From Neoarius graeffei (lineage: Eukaryota; Chordata; Actinopteri; Siluriformes; Ariidae), in the NCBI RefSeq assembly GCF_027579695.1, contig NC_083571.1, positions 45,812,390 through 45,876,389 of the forward strand: a DNA stretch of 64,000 nt, written 5' to 3'. Made by a program: the position numbers and the translations under genes. Position 1 is the stretch's first letter. Each line of letters begins with the position of its first letter. Below the pieces are notes generated by a model. The model made no database searches and was not told the origin of the DNA. It saw only the letters and a program-made list of their open reading frames with translations. Positions 10,136 to 21,181 of the stretch are shown in pieces.

Positions 10136-10510
10136 TCCCTGTCTCTGTCACCCTGGGGAAGAGGTGTGTTTTCTGTCTGAGTCACTTTTCTTCATCTTAT
10201 AACTATCTCCTTTCTGTACTGCCATCCACTACTTTTATAACTATGATTCTGTATATTATTTCTTTTTGTACACCCCCCTTAATGTATTGTAGTGATATCT
10301 TGTCTGTTTTCATGTATTTTGTTGTTCCTTCGTTACATGGTGTAACATAAGCCTGTGACTAATTAACTAGCCTACCTAGTTACTGTGTAATTACACTGGT
10401 TAGCTATTAGCACTTAGCAATCGCGATTATTTAGTGTTTTCTTTTTTACTCTTTATAGGAGTTGGGGAAGGAGCTCATCCATGCTGTGTGTGTACATGTT
10501 GGTTTTGCAG
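10136..10510 (+). other. Exon-intron-exon-like segment (unspliced form)
   Basis: A short segment ending GGGGAAGAG at 10163 is followed by GTGTGT at 10164. A second segment starts with GAGTTGGGG at 10459, right after TTTATAG. The same two segments occur directly joined at 11186-11264. The 295-bp interval has GT and AG ends, so this looks like two non-coding exons and an intron. The second segment is followed by GTGTGTCATT, which could be another donor. Confidence 0.5.
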
Positions 10511-10563
10511 GTGTGTCATTATTTTCAATTGTTTTGTTAATTTTATTGTCTATAAATTACTGT

Positions 10564-10931
10564 GGGGCGGCACGGTGGTGTAGTGGTTAGCGCTGTCGCC
10601 TCACAGCAAGAAGGTCTGGGTTCGAGCCCCGTGGCCGGCGAGGGCCTTTCTGTGTGGAGTTTGCATGTTCTCCCCGTGTCCACGTGGGTTTCCTCCGGGT
10701 GCTCCGGTTTCCCCCACAGTCCAAAGACATGCAGGTTAGGTTAACTGGTGACTCTAAATTGATCGTAGGTGTGAGTGCGAATGGTTGTCTGTGTCTATGT
10801 GTCAGCCCTGTGATGACCTGGCGACTTGTCCAGGGTGTACCCCGCCTTTCGCCCGTAGTCAGCTGGGATAGGCTCCAGCTTGCCTGCGACCCTGTAGAAC
10901 AGGATAAAGCGGCTAGAGATAATGAGATGAG
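10564..10931 (+). mobile_element. V-SINE
   Basis: Full-length copy with tRNA-like head, V-domain and GATGAGAT tail. Target duplication ATAAATTACTGT is at 10552-10563 and 10932-10943. Confidence 0.95.
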
Positions 10932-11185
10932 ATAAATTACTGTTGTGACCCTTAGCATGTTAGCTAATTTTTCTTATGCTAGGTCCTGCTAGCATTAATG
11001 CTAACGGAGTTAGCTAGATTAGCTAGCTAACTCCCACTGTATTTGAATGGGAGGCTAGGCTATTCCTGGACATTTATTTAGCTTCGGTTGCTCCCTAAAG
11101 TGTTGCAAATTATCTGGGAAGCCTGTAATGTATTTATTTGGTTTTATTTTACTTTATACTGTGTAAATATAGTGCTTGGGTTACT

Positions 11186-11264
11186 CCCTGTCTCTGTCAC
11201 CCTGGGGAAGAGGAGTTGGGGAAGGAGCTCACCCATGCTGTGTGTGTACATGTTGGTTTTGCAG
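11186..11264 (+). other. Spliced-looking copy of the 10.1-10.5 kb segments
   Basis: CCCTGTCTCTGTCACCCTGG and the following GGAAGAG run straight into GAGTTGGGGAAGGAGCTCAC, without the 295-bp interval seen at 10164-10458. The 52-bp second segment then ends in TTTTGCAG and passes into different sequence (TAAAGTGCGC). Confidence 0.5.
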
Positions 11265-12067
11265 TAAAGTGCGCAAAAGGAATCAGCTGTGTCAGCATCA
11301 CTTTTTATACCCACCCTAGACCAATCACAACGCAGAGCAATAAACGACCAGTTACACCCGGTCGGTACACTGATCGGCGTAACGGGGGGATTGGAGTGAA
11401 TGCCGGAGGCATGCGCGCGCAGATCAAGCGCGCATATGAATGGAGCGGAATTTGGTCCGCCGCGGGGTCACACTGAGCCACCCAATGCCTTAGCAGTTAA
11501 CGATAAAGCCTACAGATGGCGCTATTAATGATACGCGCGAGAGAACAAGAAAACCCGCGACACTCAACCGTTCTGTTTGTTTTTCGTCTGCATTTCGTCT
11601 GCATTTCTCGCCTGCTCATCTTTAACTTTATGTTCTCTTGAATGAGATAATGAAACAAAGTTCTGTTGGTGGAAATGGCGAAAGCCAAACTACAAAGAAA
11701 AAATATCAGAAAATCACCAAGATAAAGTTCGGATCGCCCGTCACGATGGTCGCCAGGGACGAATGGCGGACTATTCTGGATGGCAGCAAGACAACCCTAT
11801 ATCTGACAGGGCTAGATCACCAGACCAGATGTTAGATTCTAACGAACTTGTCTGACTTTTTTGTCTGACTTTTACTAACTTAGACTTAGAAATAGAATAT
11901 TATTAGAAAAACATTATCATCAGAGGGTCTACCATTGGCAATTTATAATAGTCATTATTGACATTAACATTGACTTTAGGCATATTAAAGTTTGGTCTAT
12001 AGTCACTGGATTTATCCAGATCCGTTACTATTAATAAGATTTAATTGACACAAAATGTGGTGAATCA

Positions 12068-12070
<3 letters not shown>
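11265..12070. other. No gene recognised
   Basis: A CpG-containing patch with GCGCGCAGATCAAGCGCGCA near 11410-11440 is followed by AT-rich sequence. Short open frames are present, none recognisable. Confidence 0.4.

Positions 12071-12115
<45 letters not shown>
12071..12115. repeat. (AT)n microsatellite
   Basis: A pure AT run directly beside a V-SINE. A matching run lies on the other side at 12481-12531, so the SINE probably inserted into a longer AT tract. Confidence 0.95.
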
Positions 12116-12118
<3 letters not shown>

Positions 12119-12119
<1 letters not shown>

Positions 12120-12476
12120 CTCATCTCATTATCTCTAGCCACTTTATCCTGTTCTACAGGGTCACAGGCAAGCTGGAGCCTATCCCAGCTGACTACAGGC
12201 AAAAGGCAGGGTACACCCTGGACAAGTCACCAGGTCATCACAGGGCTGACACATAGACACAGACAACCATTCACACTCACGGTCAATTTAGAGTCACCAG
12301 TTAACCTAACCTGCATGTCTTTGGACTGTGGAGGAAACCGGAGCACCCGGAGGAAACCCACGCGGACACGGGGAGAACATGCAAACTCCACACAGAAAGG
12401 CCCTCGCCGACCACGGGGCTCGAACCCGGACCTTCTTGCTGTGAGGCGACAGCACTAACCACTACACCACCATGCC

Positions 12477-12480
<4 letters not shown>
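12119..12480 (-). mobile_element. V-SINE inside an AT microsatellite
   Basis: Full-length minus-strand copy with its GAGATGAGAT tail at 12119 and head at 12480. The target duplication cannot be delimited because both flanks are (AT)n. Confidence 0.9.

Positions 12481-12531
<51 letters not shown>
12481..12531. repeat. (TA)n microsatellite
   Basis: A pure TA run on the head side of the V-SINE. Confidence 0.95.
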
Positions 12532-12536
<5 letters not shown>

Positions 12537-13030
12537 CGCCTTCACACCCTTCACACCTACAGCGCTCAAATTTGTCTCCCTCCGAGCTACTCTCAGAGAG
12601 GGAGAATCTCCCTCTTTGCAATTTCCCAAGTTGGAGCCTCTGATAAAATGCAGAATATATATACCCAGTGAGACAATATATACACAGGCAAACAATCCAA
12701 AATGGCAGGCTAGATCAAAAACGAGAATACAGGCAAAAGGGTCGGTCAAGGCGCAAACAGTACATCAAAGGCTAAGCGAGGACAAGAATGAGAAACAGGC
12801 ACAAGGATTATGAAATAGGAAATGAAGACAATGGGGAGAAAGGCTCGGTAATGCGTATCGTAATACTTCGCGATGCAAATGCATCAGCACAGTCCTTAAA
12901 TAGGCAAACACATAGCTCCTTAATTGAGCTCAGGTGTGCCTTGTTCATGGCATGCGTGCTGGAGTCCACTTGGCGTACACACAGCCTGAGGCACGCCTTC
13001 AGGTGCACACGCCACAGTGTGCAGGACTGA
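12532..13030. other. No gene recognised
   Basis: Non-repetitive-looking sequence with short open frames. Nothing is identifiable. Confidence 0.4.
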
Positions 13031-13362
13031 CACTCAATCACTGATGAAGCTGGCAAATCTCAAAATTAACCTAAATTGAAATGATATGGCGATCTGACCG
13101 CTGTGTAGACAGTTTTCAAAATGGCGGTGCTGACACTTCACGTTTGAAGTCTTGCACAAGTCTCGTGAAGATCGCGCGGATAAGTGATGCCTGCCGTGGA
13201 CCATACGAACTACATTCAGCATGGCTAAAAAACGAAAAGGATGATAAGTGTAATATGCCAATACGAGTCACGATATAAGGTTAATAAAACCGAAAACGTC
13301 ATTGAATAACACGTTAATTAAGAAATAAAGCAAGTTTAAAAATGACTTCAGTTCCCCTTTAA

Positions 13363-13423
13363 GCAATGACTTTTTTTTTTCTGGCCACTCTTCCATAAAG
13401 CCCTGCTCTGTGGAATGTACAGC
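13363..13423 (-). mobile_element. Tc1-like element A, middle segment
   Basis: GCAATGACTTTTTTTTTTTC through GGAATGTACAGC resumes element A between the two TTAA insertions. The outer segments are at 2318-3152 and 14894-15592. Confidence 0.8.
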
Positions 13424-14893
13424 TTAACCCTTTGATGCAAAACATATGCACACCCCTTCTAATGCAAAACATGGGTCAAAAATGACCCGCATTCATTTTC
13501 CAGGTTATTTTATGCTGACTGAGTTTTTCTTTGCTCTATCTTTTGAAATCAATTTATTTTATGATTGAATATTGCAAATATTCTTTATATATCTTGTTTT
13601 TAATTACCACAAATCATTAATTTAATTTTTTCTTTCCTACTTTATGAACAAAAATACTTATATTACTACACATGGGTCATCCAAGTGTGATTTAAAATCT
13701 CATCTCATCTCATTATCTCTAGCCGCTTTATCCTTCTACAGGGTCGCAGGCAAGCTGGAGCCTATCCCAGCTGACTACGGGCGAAAGGCGGGGTACACCC
13801 TGGACAAGTCGCCAGGTCATCACAGGGCTGACACATAGACACAGACAACCATTCACACTCACATTCACACCTACGGTCAATTTAGAGTCACCAGTTAACC
13901 TAACCTGCATGTCTTTGGACTGTGGTGGAAACCGGAGCACCCGGAGGAAACCCACGCGGACACGGGGAGAACATGCAAACTCCACACAGAAAGGCCCTCG
14001 CCGGCCCCGGGGCTCGAACCCAGGACCTTCTTGCTGTGAGGCGACAGCGCTAACCACTACACCACCGTGCCGCCCGTGATTTAAAATTAAATGTCTTAAT
14101 ACTATAATAATAATTTGTTTCAAGTAATTACTTTAGCAGTGAATGGGGCCAGTTATTTATTTATTAACTATGTAGTTAGCTAAGCCAACTACAATAAAAT
14201 TAGCTAACTAAAGTAGAATATGTCAACAGCTCGGTAGCTAATAGTAATTACTTGTAACTTTCTGACAAGTAATCTACTCACTCTCAAGGTAACCTAAACA
14301 TATTCAATTTTTTTCTAAGGTAATGTTAGAACAATTGAAAAACATTACTTACATGTATTAGATGGGCAAAGGGCACTGTGCTGAGCTGTGAAATGTCTGA
14401 CACAAGCACAATTCACAGTTCCCACCAAACGCTGTAGTAAATGCATGCGGGTCGTTTCTGACCCATGCGTGTAAACTTGATGTAGAATTACAAAAGCTGT
14501 GCTTGTTCATAACTTAAGAAAGGAAAAATAAAAATGATGATTTGTGCTAAACAAAAACAAGATATTTACTGCATATTTGGAAAAGTAAATGACAAAATGA
14601 ATTTATTTCAAAAGTATATCATAGAAACACTCAGCCATACATGAAATAACCTGGAAAATGAATGCAGGTCATTTTTGACCCATGTTGTGCATTAGAAGGG
14701 TAGTGATACAAAAAGGGTTTTTATTCAAAAAGTAAGAAAGGAAAAAATAAAATAAGGATGTATGATGATCAAAAACAAGTTAATTGAGGAATACCTTGAA
14801 TACTGAATGATGGAATTAATTTATTGCAAAGATATAGAAGATTAAAAACTCAGCCGGGTCACTTTTGACCCATGTTTTGCATCAAAGGGTTAA
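13424..14893. mobile_element. piggyBac-like non-autonomous element
   Basis: TTAA at 13424-13427 and 14890-14893 brackets ends that are inverted repeats starting CCC: CCCTTTGATGCAAAACAT at the left and ATGTTTTGCATCAAAGGG at the right. CCC ends plus a TTAA target fit piggyBac. Internal inverted sequences recur (GGGTCAAAAATGACCCGCAT near 13472, and its mirror near 14668). No transposase is visible. A V-SINE is nested at 13699-14075. Removing the element restores element A. Confidence 0.8.
13699..14075 (-). mobile_element. V-SINE nested in piggyBac-like element
   Basis: Full-length copy with target duplication GTGATTTAAAAT at 13687-13698 and 14076-14087. Confidence 0.95.
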
Positions 14894-15592
14894 AGTGGCC
14901 CTATGGACAGATACTCCCATCTCTGCTGTGGATCTTTGCAGCTCCTTCAGTGTTATCTTTGGTGTCTTTGTTGCATCTCTGATTAATGCCCTCCTTGGCT
15001 GGTCTGTGAGTTTTGGTGGGCAGCCTTCTCTTGTCAGGTTTGTAGTGGTGCCATATTCTTTCCATTTTCATATAATGGATTTAATGGTGCTCCCTGGGAT
15101 ATTCAAAGTTTGGGATTTTTTTTATAACTCAACCCTGATCTATACTTCTCCACAACTTTGTCTCTGACCTGTTTGGAGGCTCCTTGGTTTTCATGTTGCT
15201 TGCTTAGTAGTGTTGCAGAGTCAGGGTCCTTCCAGAACAGGTTGATTTATACAGACATCATGTGACAGATCATGTGACACTTTGATTTCACACAGGTGGA
15301 TCTTAATCAACTAATTATGTGACTTATGAAGGGATTAGGTTGGACCAGCTCTTATTTAGGGGTTTCATACGAAAGGGGGTGAATACTTATGCACACTCCA
15401 GGTTTCTGTTTTTTTTTTTCATCTTAATTATTGCTTGTGTTACAATAAATCAACAACTTGCACCTTTAAAGTGGTAGGCATGTTGTGTAAATCAAATGGT
15501 GCTAACCCTCCAAAAATCCATTTAAATTCCATCTTGTCATGCAACAAAACAGGACAAACACCAAGGGGGATGAATACTTTTGCAAGACACTG
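14894..15592 (-). mobile_element. Tc1-like element A, N-terminal segment and right end
   Basis: Contains the antisense of the transposase N-terminal part and ends in CTTTTGCAAGACACTG, the inverted partner of the left end at 2318. TA at 15593-15594 is the expected target dinucleotide. The three segments of this copy add up to about 1.6 kb, the normal Tc1 size. Confidence 0.85.
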
Positions 15593-15594
15593 TA

Positions 15595-16020
15595 ATGCTG
15601 TGGGGAATGTTTGCTTGACATGCTTTGGAGCTGTTAATACCAATCATTGCCTGAATGCCATAGTCTATTTGAATATTGTTGTTGATCATGTGCATGCCAT
15701 CATGGCCACAATGTACCCATAGCCTATTTGCTACTTCCAGCATTATAATGCACCATGTCAAAAAGCAAAAGTCACCTCAAACTGGTTTCATGAAAATGAC
15801 AATGAGTTCAGTGTTCTTCAGTGGCCTTCCCAGTCACCGGATCTCAATCCAATAACACACCTTCGGGATGTGGTAGAACAGCAGATTCGCAGAATGAAAA
15901 TGTACCTGAAAAATCTGCAGGAATTGCAATCATGATGCAAGCATGTCAACATGGACCAGAATCTCAAAAGAATAAAGGAATATTTCCAACATCGTATGGA
16001 ATTCATGTCATAAAAATTTT
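15595..16020 (+). mobile_element. Tc1-like element B, right half of split copy
   Basis: The sequence from ATGCTGTGGGGAATG onward continues the Tc1-type transposase gene interrupted at 2316. Signatures include TGCTACTTCCAGCATTATAA and CCAGTCACCGGATCTCAATC (antisense-free plus-strand coding). The frame is decayed and the terminal repeat is not clear. Confidence 0.75.
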
Positions 16021-16157
16021 ACATGCTCTCTTTATGTAAACTCCTTTATGTTTAATATTCAAATTCAGTATAGAATGAGAGCCTTAAAGCTAGACTGCCT
16101 TTCAGATTTTTCAAGTGTAGGTCATAAAAAGAATTTTCTCTGACACCCAATTATTTT

Positions 16158-16522
16158 TGTTTAGTGGACCAAAAGCTACTGAATTTGAATCACAGACTTC
16201 CAATTTTATTCGGGGGTTTTTCCCAATAGAACAATTAATGAATTTAGGACCACATGGCTCTAAATTCTCCGCCATTTTTGCCTACTTCAATATGACCCAA
16301 TTCAAGATACTATGTCATGCATCACATGGTGGGCTTTCCCTGTTCACGCAAGGCACTGTGAGATACAAAATTGAAACAGGAGAGAAAAATGGAGGACTTG
16401 TGTGTGCAAATGAGATGTACTACAGTAACAGAAAGCAAAAAGAAAAGGCACGGTATTGCGAAGAAAACACAGGACCAAACTTATAAAAATTGGTGTTCAG
16501 CAGAGACGGTGGGATGATCAAA
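16158..16522 (+). other. Open frame of unknown nature
   Basis: An open frame of about 109 codons (MFSGPKATEFESQTSNF...) next to a MITE. I do not recognise it. The sequence continues past the MITE at 17205-17400 without a clear gene. Confidence 0.25.
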
Positions 16523-17204
16523 TGGCCCTTTTCCACTACCCTTTTTCAGCTCACTTCAGCTCGCTTCAGCTCACTTCAGCCTGACACGGCTCGCGTTTCG
16601 ACTATCTCAGAACAGCACGACTCAGCTCGCTTCAGCCCTGCTCAGCCCCCAAAACTCGCACGGTTTTGGAGTAGGGCTGAAGCGAGCCAAACTGAGCTGA
16701 GTGAGGCTGGGGGTGTGAGGAGACACTCCCCTGTGCACTGATTGGTGAGGAGGAGTGTCCTCACATGCCCACACACGCCCCGCGAGCACGCTGGGATCTG
16801 TAAACATCGTAAACCCGGAAGAAGAAGAATTACGAATTACGAGAATTATGAAGCCTTATGCGCCTCGCCTCATCTATACGCTCTTGCCAGTATCTGTTGG
16901 CGTTGTCGGTGACAACAAGCCACAGCACTAAGACCAGCAACACTAACGACTCCATGTCCTCCATGTTTATTGTTTACTATCCGGGTCGTGAGACTACCGC
17001 TTAAAAGGTCACTGATGTCACTGTTTGCGCCGCCTAACGACATCATGTGACGTCCACCCACTTTCGCTAACTCCACCCAATGTGTCCACCCACTTCCAGC
17101 CAGCACGGTTCAGCGCGGTTGTAGTCGAAATGCAACTCCAACAGCCCCGCTCAGCTCGACTCAGCACGGCACGACTCAGCCACGTTGGTAGTGGAAAAGC
17201 GGCA
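16523..17204. mobile_element. MITE family M1, copy 1
   Basis: Ends TGGCCCTTTTCCACTACC and GGTAGTGGAAAAGCGGCA form imperfect terminal inverted repeats with a 3-bp target duplication AAA (16520-16522, 17205-17207). Subterminal sequence is rich in CAGCTCACTTCAGC-type repeats. A close copy with its own 3-bp duplication is at 41796-42469. The 3-bp duplication suggests PIF/Harbinger, though the usual TWA target is not seen. Confidence 0.85.
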
Positions 17205-17401
17205 AAAGGTAAACTAACACATGCGCACATGCACTTCCTCTGCTTAACTGCATGAATCGGGTGATCTCACACACATTATTTGCTATGGAATCCCCTCAAA
17301 TTAGATATGTTCCCAGTCACAGAATTGCCTGCTATTTTGTGAGATATTAGAGAAACAAACATACATCATTATGACCAAGTTCCAGAGAGAATGAAATTTT
17401 A

Positions 17402-18512
17402 TCGATTTTTATCCCTCGCCCAAATGAAGTTTGGCGGGGGATATAGAAACGGGTTCCGTCCATCTGTCAGTCCATCCATCCAGTCACATTTTCGTTTCCG
17501 GTGCTGAAGATCCATTCATTATCTGAAGAAACTGCTGAAGATCCATCCATTATCTGTAGCCGTTTATCCTGTTCTACAGGGTCGCAGGCAAGCTGGAGCC
17601 TATCCCAGCTGACTATGGGCAAGAGGCGGGGTACACCCTGGACAAGTCGCCAGGTTATTGCAGGGCTGATACAGAGACAAACAACCATTCACACTCACAT
17701 TCACACCTACGGTCAATTCAGAGCCACCAATTAGCCTAACCTGCATGTCTTTGGACTGTGGGGGAAACTGGAGCACCCGGAGAAAACCCACGCGGACACG
17801 GGGAGAACATGCAAACTCCGCACAGAAAGGCCCTCGCCGGCTGCTGGGCTCAAACCCAGACCTTCTTGCTGTGAGGCGACAGTGCTAACCACTACACCAC
17901 CGTGCCACCCATTGCTGAAGATATCTTCAGGAAACTTTGTATACATATCAAGCAAAATGTGAACTGGTGCCTTTTGTTATTTTGGATTTTTGACAAAAAG
18001 CATTTTTCAAATATTTACATAAAAAATAGATTTTGACTTAGTTTCTAAAAGCAATGTTCATTTCCAGAGCATATATCCAAAACTATTCATGATACAGATT
18101 TGAAACTTGGTATACATGTTAACAAGGTGATATAGATGTGCCTTTTCATCCTAAGAAATTTGAGAAATTAAAATTTTTTAAGTTCCCATGGAAACAATTT
18201 CAGACTTGGTCTCTCAGGTTAGTCTTAGGGGTAGGTTTTGTTTCCGGAGCAGAACTTGAAAACTATGAGTGGTATGGTCTTGAAAGTTGGTATGTGTGTT
18301 GATTAAGTAATATACATGTGCCTTTTGATGCTAAGAATTGTGAGACATTTTAATTTTTAGCTCACCTGGACCAAAGGTCCGGTGGGTTTATGCCATGGGC
18401 TGCTGAGGTCAGTGTAAAGAGGGTAGGGTTGGTTTCCTGCAGCAGAACTCGAAAAACGTGACAAATAATATCTTGAAACTTGGTATATAGTTGGTATATA
18501 GGGCGGGGGATA
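17402..18512. repeat. Dispersed GGCGGGGGATATAG repeat
   Basis: The segment begins near CCCTCGCCCAAATGAAGTTT with GGCGGGGGATATAG (17432-17445) and the last motif copy is GGGCGGGGGATATAG near 18499. Between them lie approximate internal repeats such as GAAACTTGGTATACATGTTA (around 18100) and related lines near 18280 and 18470. It hosts a V-SINE. I cannot assign a class. Confidence 0.5.
17543..17912 (-). mobile_element. V-SINE, GGATGG-tail subfamily
   Basis: Full-length copy whose tail is ATGGATGG-like rather than GAGATGAG. Target duplication TGCTGAAGAT is at 17533-17542 and 17913-17922. Confidence 0.93.
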
Positions 18513-19942
18513 TAGATGACTCTGTCTTCTTGTATTAAATTGAAAGTCAGTCTTCCTTTAAATATTAAACATATTTTTATAATAAACACCTTAACTTTGT
18601 CCACCAGGTGGCAGTGTTGTCTTTTTTTGTTGTCCATAGACAATAATCTGAAGTGTAACAGGAATTAAGCATCTTAATTTAACAAAGCTTTGAACAGTTT
18701 TTTTTTCTTTTTTTTTTAGTGGCCTGAGAATTATGATCCGTGGTCTATGACAATAAAAGTAATAAAGTTGTGAAATATGGTTTAAGGGGACTGAAAAAAT
18801 TGCTGAGAGGATTTACTAAAAAATAAAATAAATGAATTGCTTGTTTCATAGCTTAGTTCTGGTGCTTAATAACTGTATTCAGTGCTATATATGTCTTTTA
18901 TTATTGCAAATCATAAAAACTGTTTGTGAGGCAAAGAGGGATAATGGCAAAACTGAAAAGAAAAAAAATCAGCAATCCACTGAGGCTTGGCACAGAGATG
19001 AGCATTGCTGGAATTCTGCATCTGATCTGCTTGAATCACTACTTGACAGGGTAGCTAGCACCCAGTCTGCAGGGATAAACAACACTCTGCATGTTTGGAA
19101 CTCATCGTTTTCTTTTATTCTCATTCTGTATGACTCATTTTCATGAATTCAGAACAAATCTCTTAATGAACTTTGTGCATGTCACAATATACCAATGTTA
19201 GCATAAACTAGGTTTGCACGGTGAAAATATTGTATTGCTTCATACAGGGGTATGTTCTAATCGTATCCCCCTTTTCACTCCTGACATCCTTGACTTCAGC
19301 TGGACTATTTACCGTGAGGCAAAATTACATACTAGTAATATGAAAGGTTCGTAGAGTAATTATCAACGTGGTTTGATGAAGCAGTGTTTTACCATTGCAA
19401 ATGTCATTTTTATTACTTACTGTAGGTCACAAGTAAGATCTCAAACTCATTTACATTGACCTTTACTGAATTGTGAGTTATAGGGTAGGATCACATCCAA
19501 CCAACTAACTCAGGAGTACTCAAACTTTTAAGAGCTTAAAACTCTCGCTACATCGAATGAGAGGACTGGGCTTGTCTATCACATAGCGCCCAGCTGAAAG
19601 TGTGGGTGTTACATCCAACATACATTGCAACTTATATTTGGTGTACACAAAGGCACTGAACTCTGCGTCTCATAAATAACTGCTAGCAAATGGTTATGTT
19701 TGTTGGTTTAGTTGGGTTCACATCTTGCATTTTATGTCATACAGTATTTTCTTGAATGTAAAACCCAGTGAGGTTATGTTAGGCCATGGAACATTTATTG
19801 TTGTGGTTTCTTGCAATATTTTAGCTAATATAACCTGCAAAGAAACAAGCATTACCACTGTATAAGATCACATAAAGTTCATAAATCCAATGAGATTTTA
19901 ACTAAGACCACTGACACTCTATAGACTGAACTATTGCCCATG
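18513..19942. other. No gene recognised
   Basis: AT-rich sequence with no identifiable exon, RNA gene or known repeat. Confidence 0.4.
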
Positions 19943-19954
19943 TGCTATTTAGAT

Positions 19955-20423
19955 CTCATCTCATCTCATCTTCTTTTATTGTTCCTATCCTTGTCAATTT
20001 TAGGTGGTCATTACCTGATGAAGTTTGCATTTGGCAAGGATGGATCTCATCTCATCTCATTATCTGTAGCCACTTTATCCTGTTCTACAGGGTCGCAGGC
20101 AAGCTGGAGCCTATCCCAGCTGACTACGGGCGAAAGGCGGGGTACACCCTGGACAAGTCACCAGGTCATTACAGGGCTGACACATAGACACAGACAACCA
20201 TTCATACTCACATTTATGCCTACGGTCAATTTAGAGTCACCAGTTAACCTAACCTGCATGTCTTTGGACTGTGGGGGAAACCGGAGCACCCGGAGGAAAC
20301 CCACATGGACACGGGGAGAACATGCAAACTCCACACAGAAAGGCCCTCGCCGGCCACGGGGCTCGAACCCGGACCTTCTTGCTGTGAGGCAACAGCGCTA
20401 ACCACTACACCACCATGCCGCCC
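19955..20423 (-). mobile_element. V-SINE with apparent 3' transduction
   Basis: The duplication GCTATTTAGATC (19943-19954 and 20424-20435) encloses 469 bp. Read on the minus strand this holds a complete V-SINE with its GAGATGAGATGAGA tail (to about 20044), then about 73 bp of unrelated sequence, then a second GATGAGATGAGATGA tail ending at 19955. The layout is that of a SINE transcript that read through its own terminus into a flank ending in, or given, a second tail. Confidence 0.8.
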
Positions 20424-20435
20424 GCTATTTAGATC

Positions 20436-20689
20436 ATGTTATTCAAATTGTTATAAAATATTTGAGTCCTAAAAGACAATTCTGTTTTATAGTGTTTCTT
20501 GCTAGAAATCATGGCTGGGCAGCAAGAAAATCATATTTATTTTATTTTAAGCAGCAGTGCTCTAGTGTCTAGCTTAAAAGGTGCTCTGAACTGAATGAAG
20601 GCTTATGAATAATAATAATAATAATAATAATAATTTGAGAGGTTTCATTATTGAGATCTAATTGTTAAAGGAGCTGGCTGTCTGTGAAG
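20436..20689. other. No gene; (AAT)n microsatellite
   Basis: AT-rich sequence containing an AAT run at 20608-20634. Confidence 0.7.
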
Positions 20690-20850
20690 CCATGGCCTAA
20701 TGGTTAGAGGAGCTTTGGGAACAAAAGGTCCCCGGTTTGATTCCCTGGACCAGTAGGCATGGCTGAAGTGCCATTGAGCAAGGCACCTTACCCCCAGGCT
20801 GCTCTGGTTATGTTGTACATTGCTCTGGCTAAGAGTATGTTATTGTCATT
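20690..20850 (+). mobile_element. tRNA-derived SINE, family 3, partial
   Basis: The tRNA-like head (CATGGCCTAATGGTTAGAGG and GGTTTGATTCCC) is followed by GAAGTGCCATTGAGCAAGGC, a signature of a common fish SINE. The boundaries are not sharp. Confidence 0.65.
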
Positions 20851-21181
20851 ATGAATGAACATGGGTTCTAGGTATGGCCATGGGTGCATGCACTCCCCAG
20901 AAGAACCGCATTCTGCTATCAACTGACCGTGTTCAAACAATACTGCTGAGAAATCATTGAACTTGATTTTATACAGTCTGTGGATGTGACGTGACCCTAG
21001 TGATTACTGACAGGCTGTTTCAGTGTCACCTGTGAAAAAACCAATCACGTTTTAGAAAAGAAAAGAAAAAAACATCCACTTTCAAAGCTGCTTCATAGGA
21101 AAGAGTAATGAGGACCTTGATAGAAATGTAGTGGAGTGAAAACATGTCTGTGAAGATTCTCAATCATCCAGGTCATAGTAA

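Larger units (their letters stand above)
3153..13362. mobile_element. TTAA-bounded 10.2-kb composite insertion
   Basis: TTAA at 3153-3156 and 13359-13362 brackets a segment whose ends are inverted repeats: AGGAGAACTGAAGGCA at the left, and AGGGGAACTGAAGTCA read inward from the right (14 of 16 match). Removing 3157-13362 rejoins Tc1-like element A as TTTTCTTAAGCAATGAC. A TTAA target fits the piggyBac or Kolobok superfamilies. I recognise no transposase. The native inner ends appear to be about 3157-3740 and about 13030-13358. Most of the interior is later insertions (Gypsy, V-SINEs). Confidence 0.7.

Noticed and set aside
12472..12813. Open frames with long Ile-Tyr repeats
   Set aside because: They are translations of the (TA)n microsatellite and the adjacent V-SINE. 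No coding evidence.
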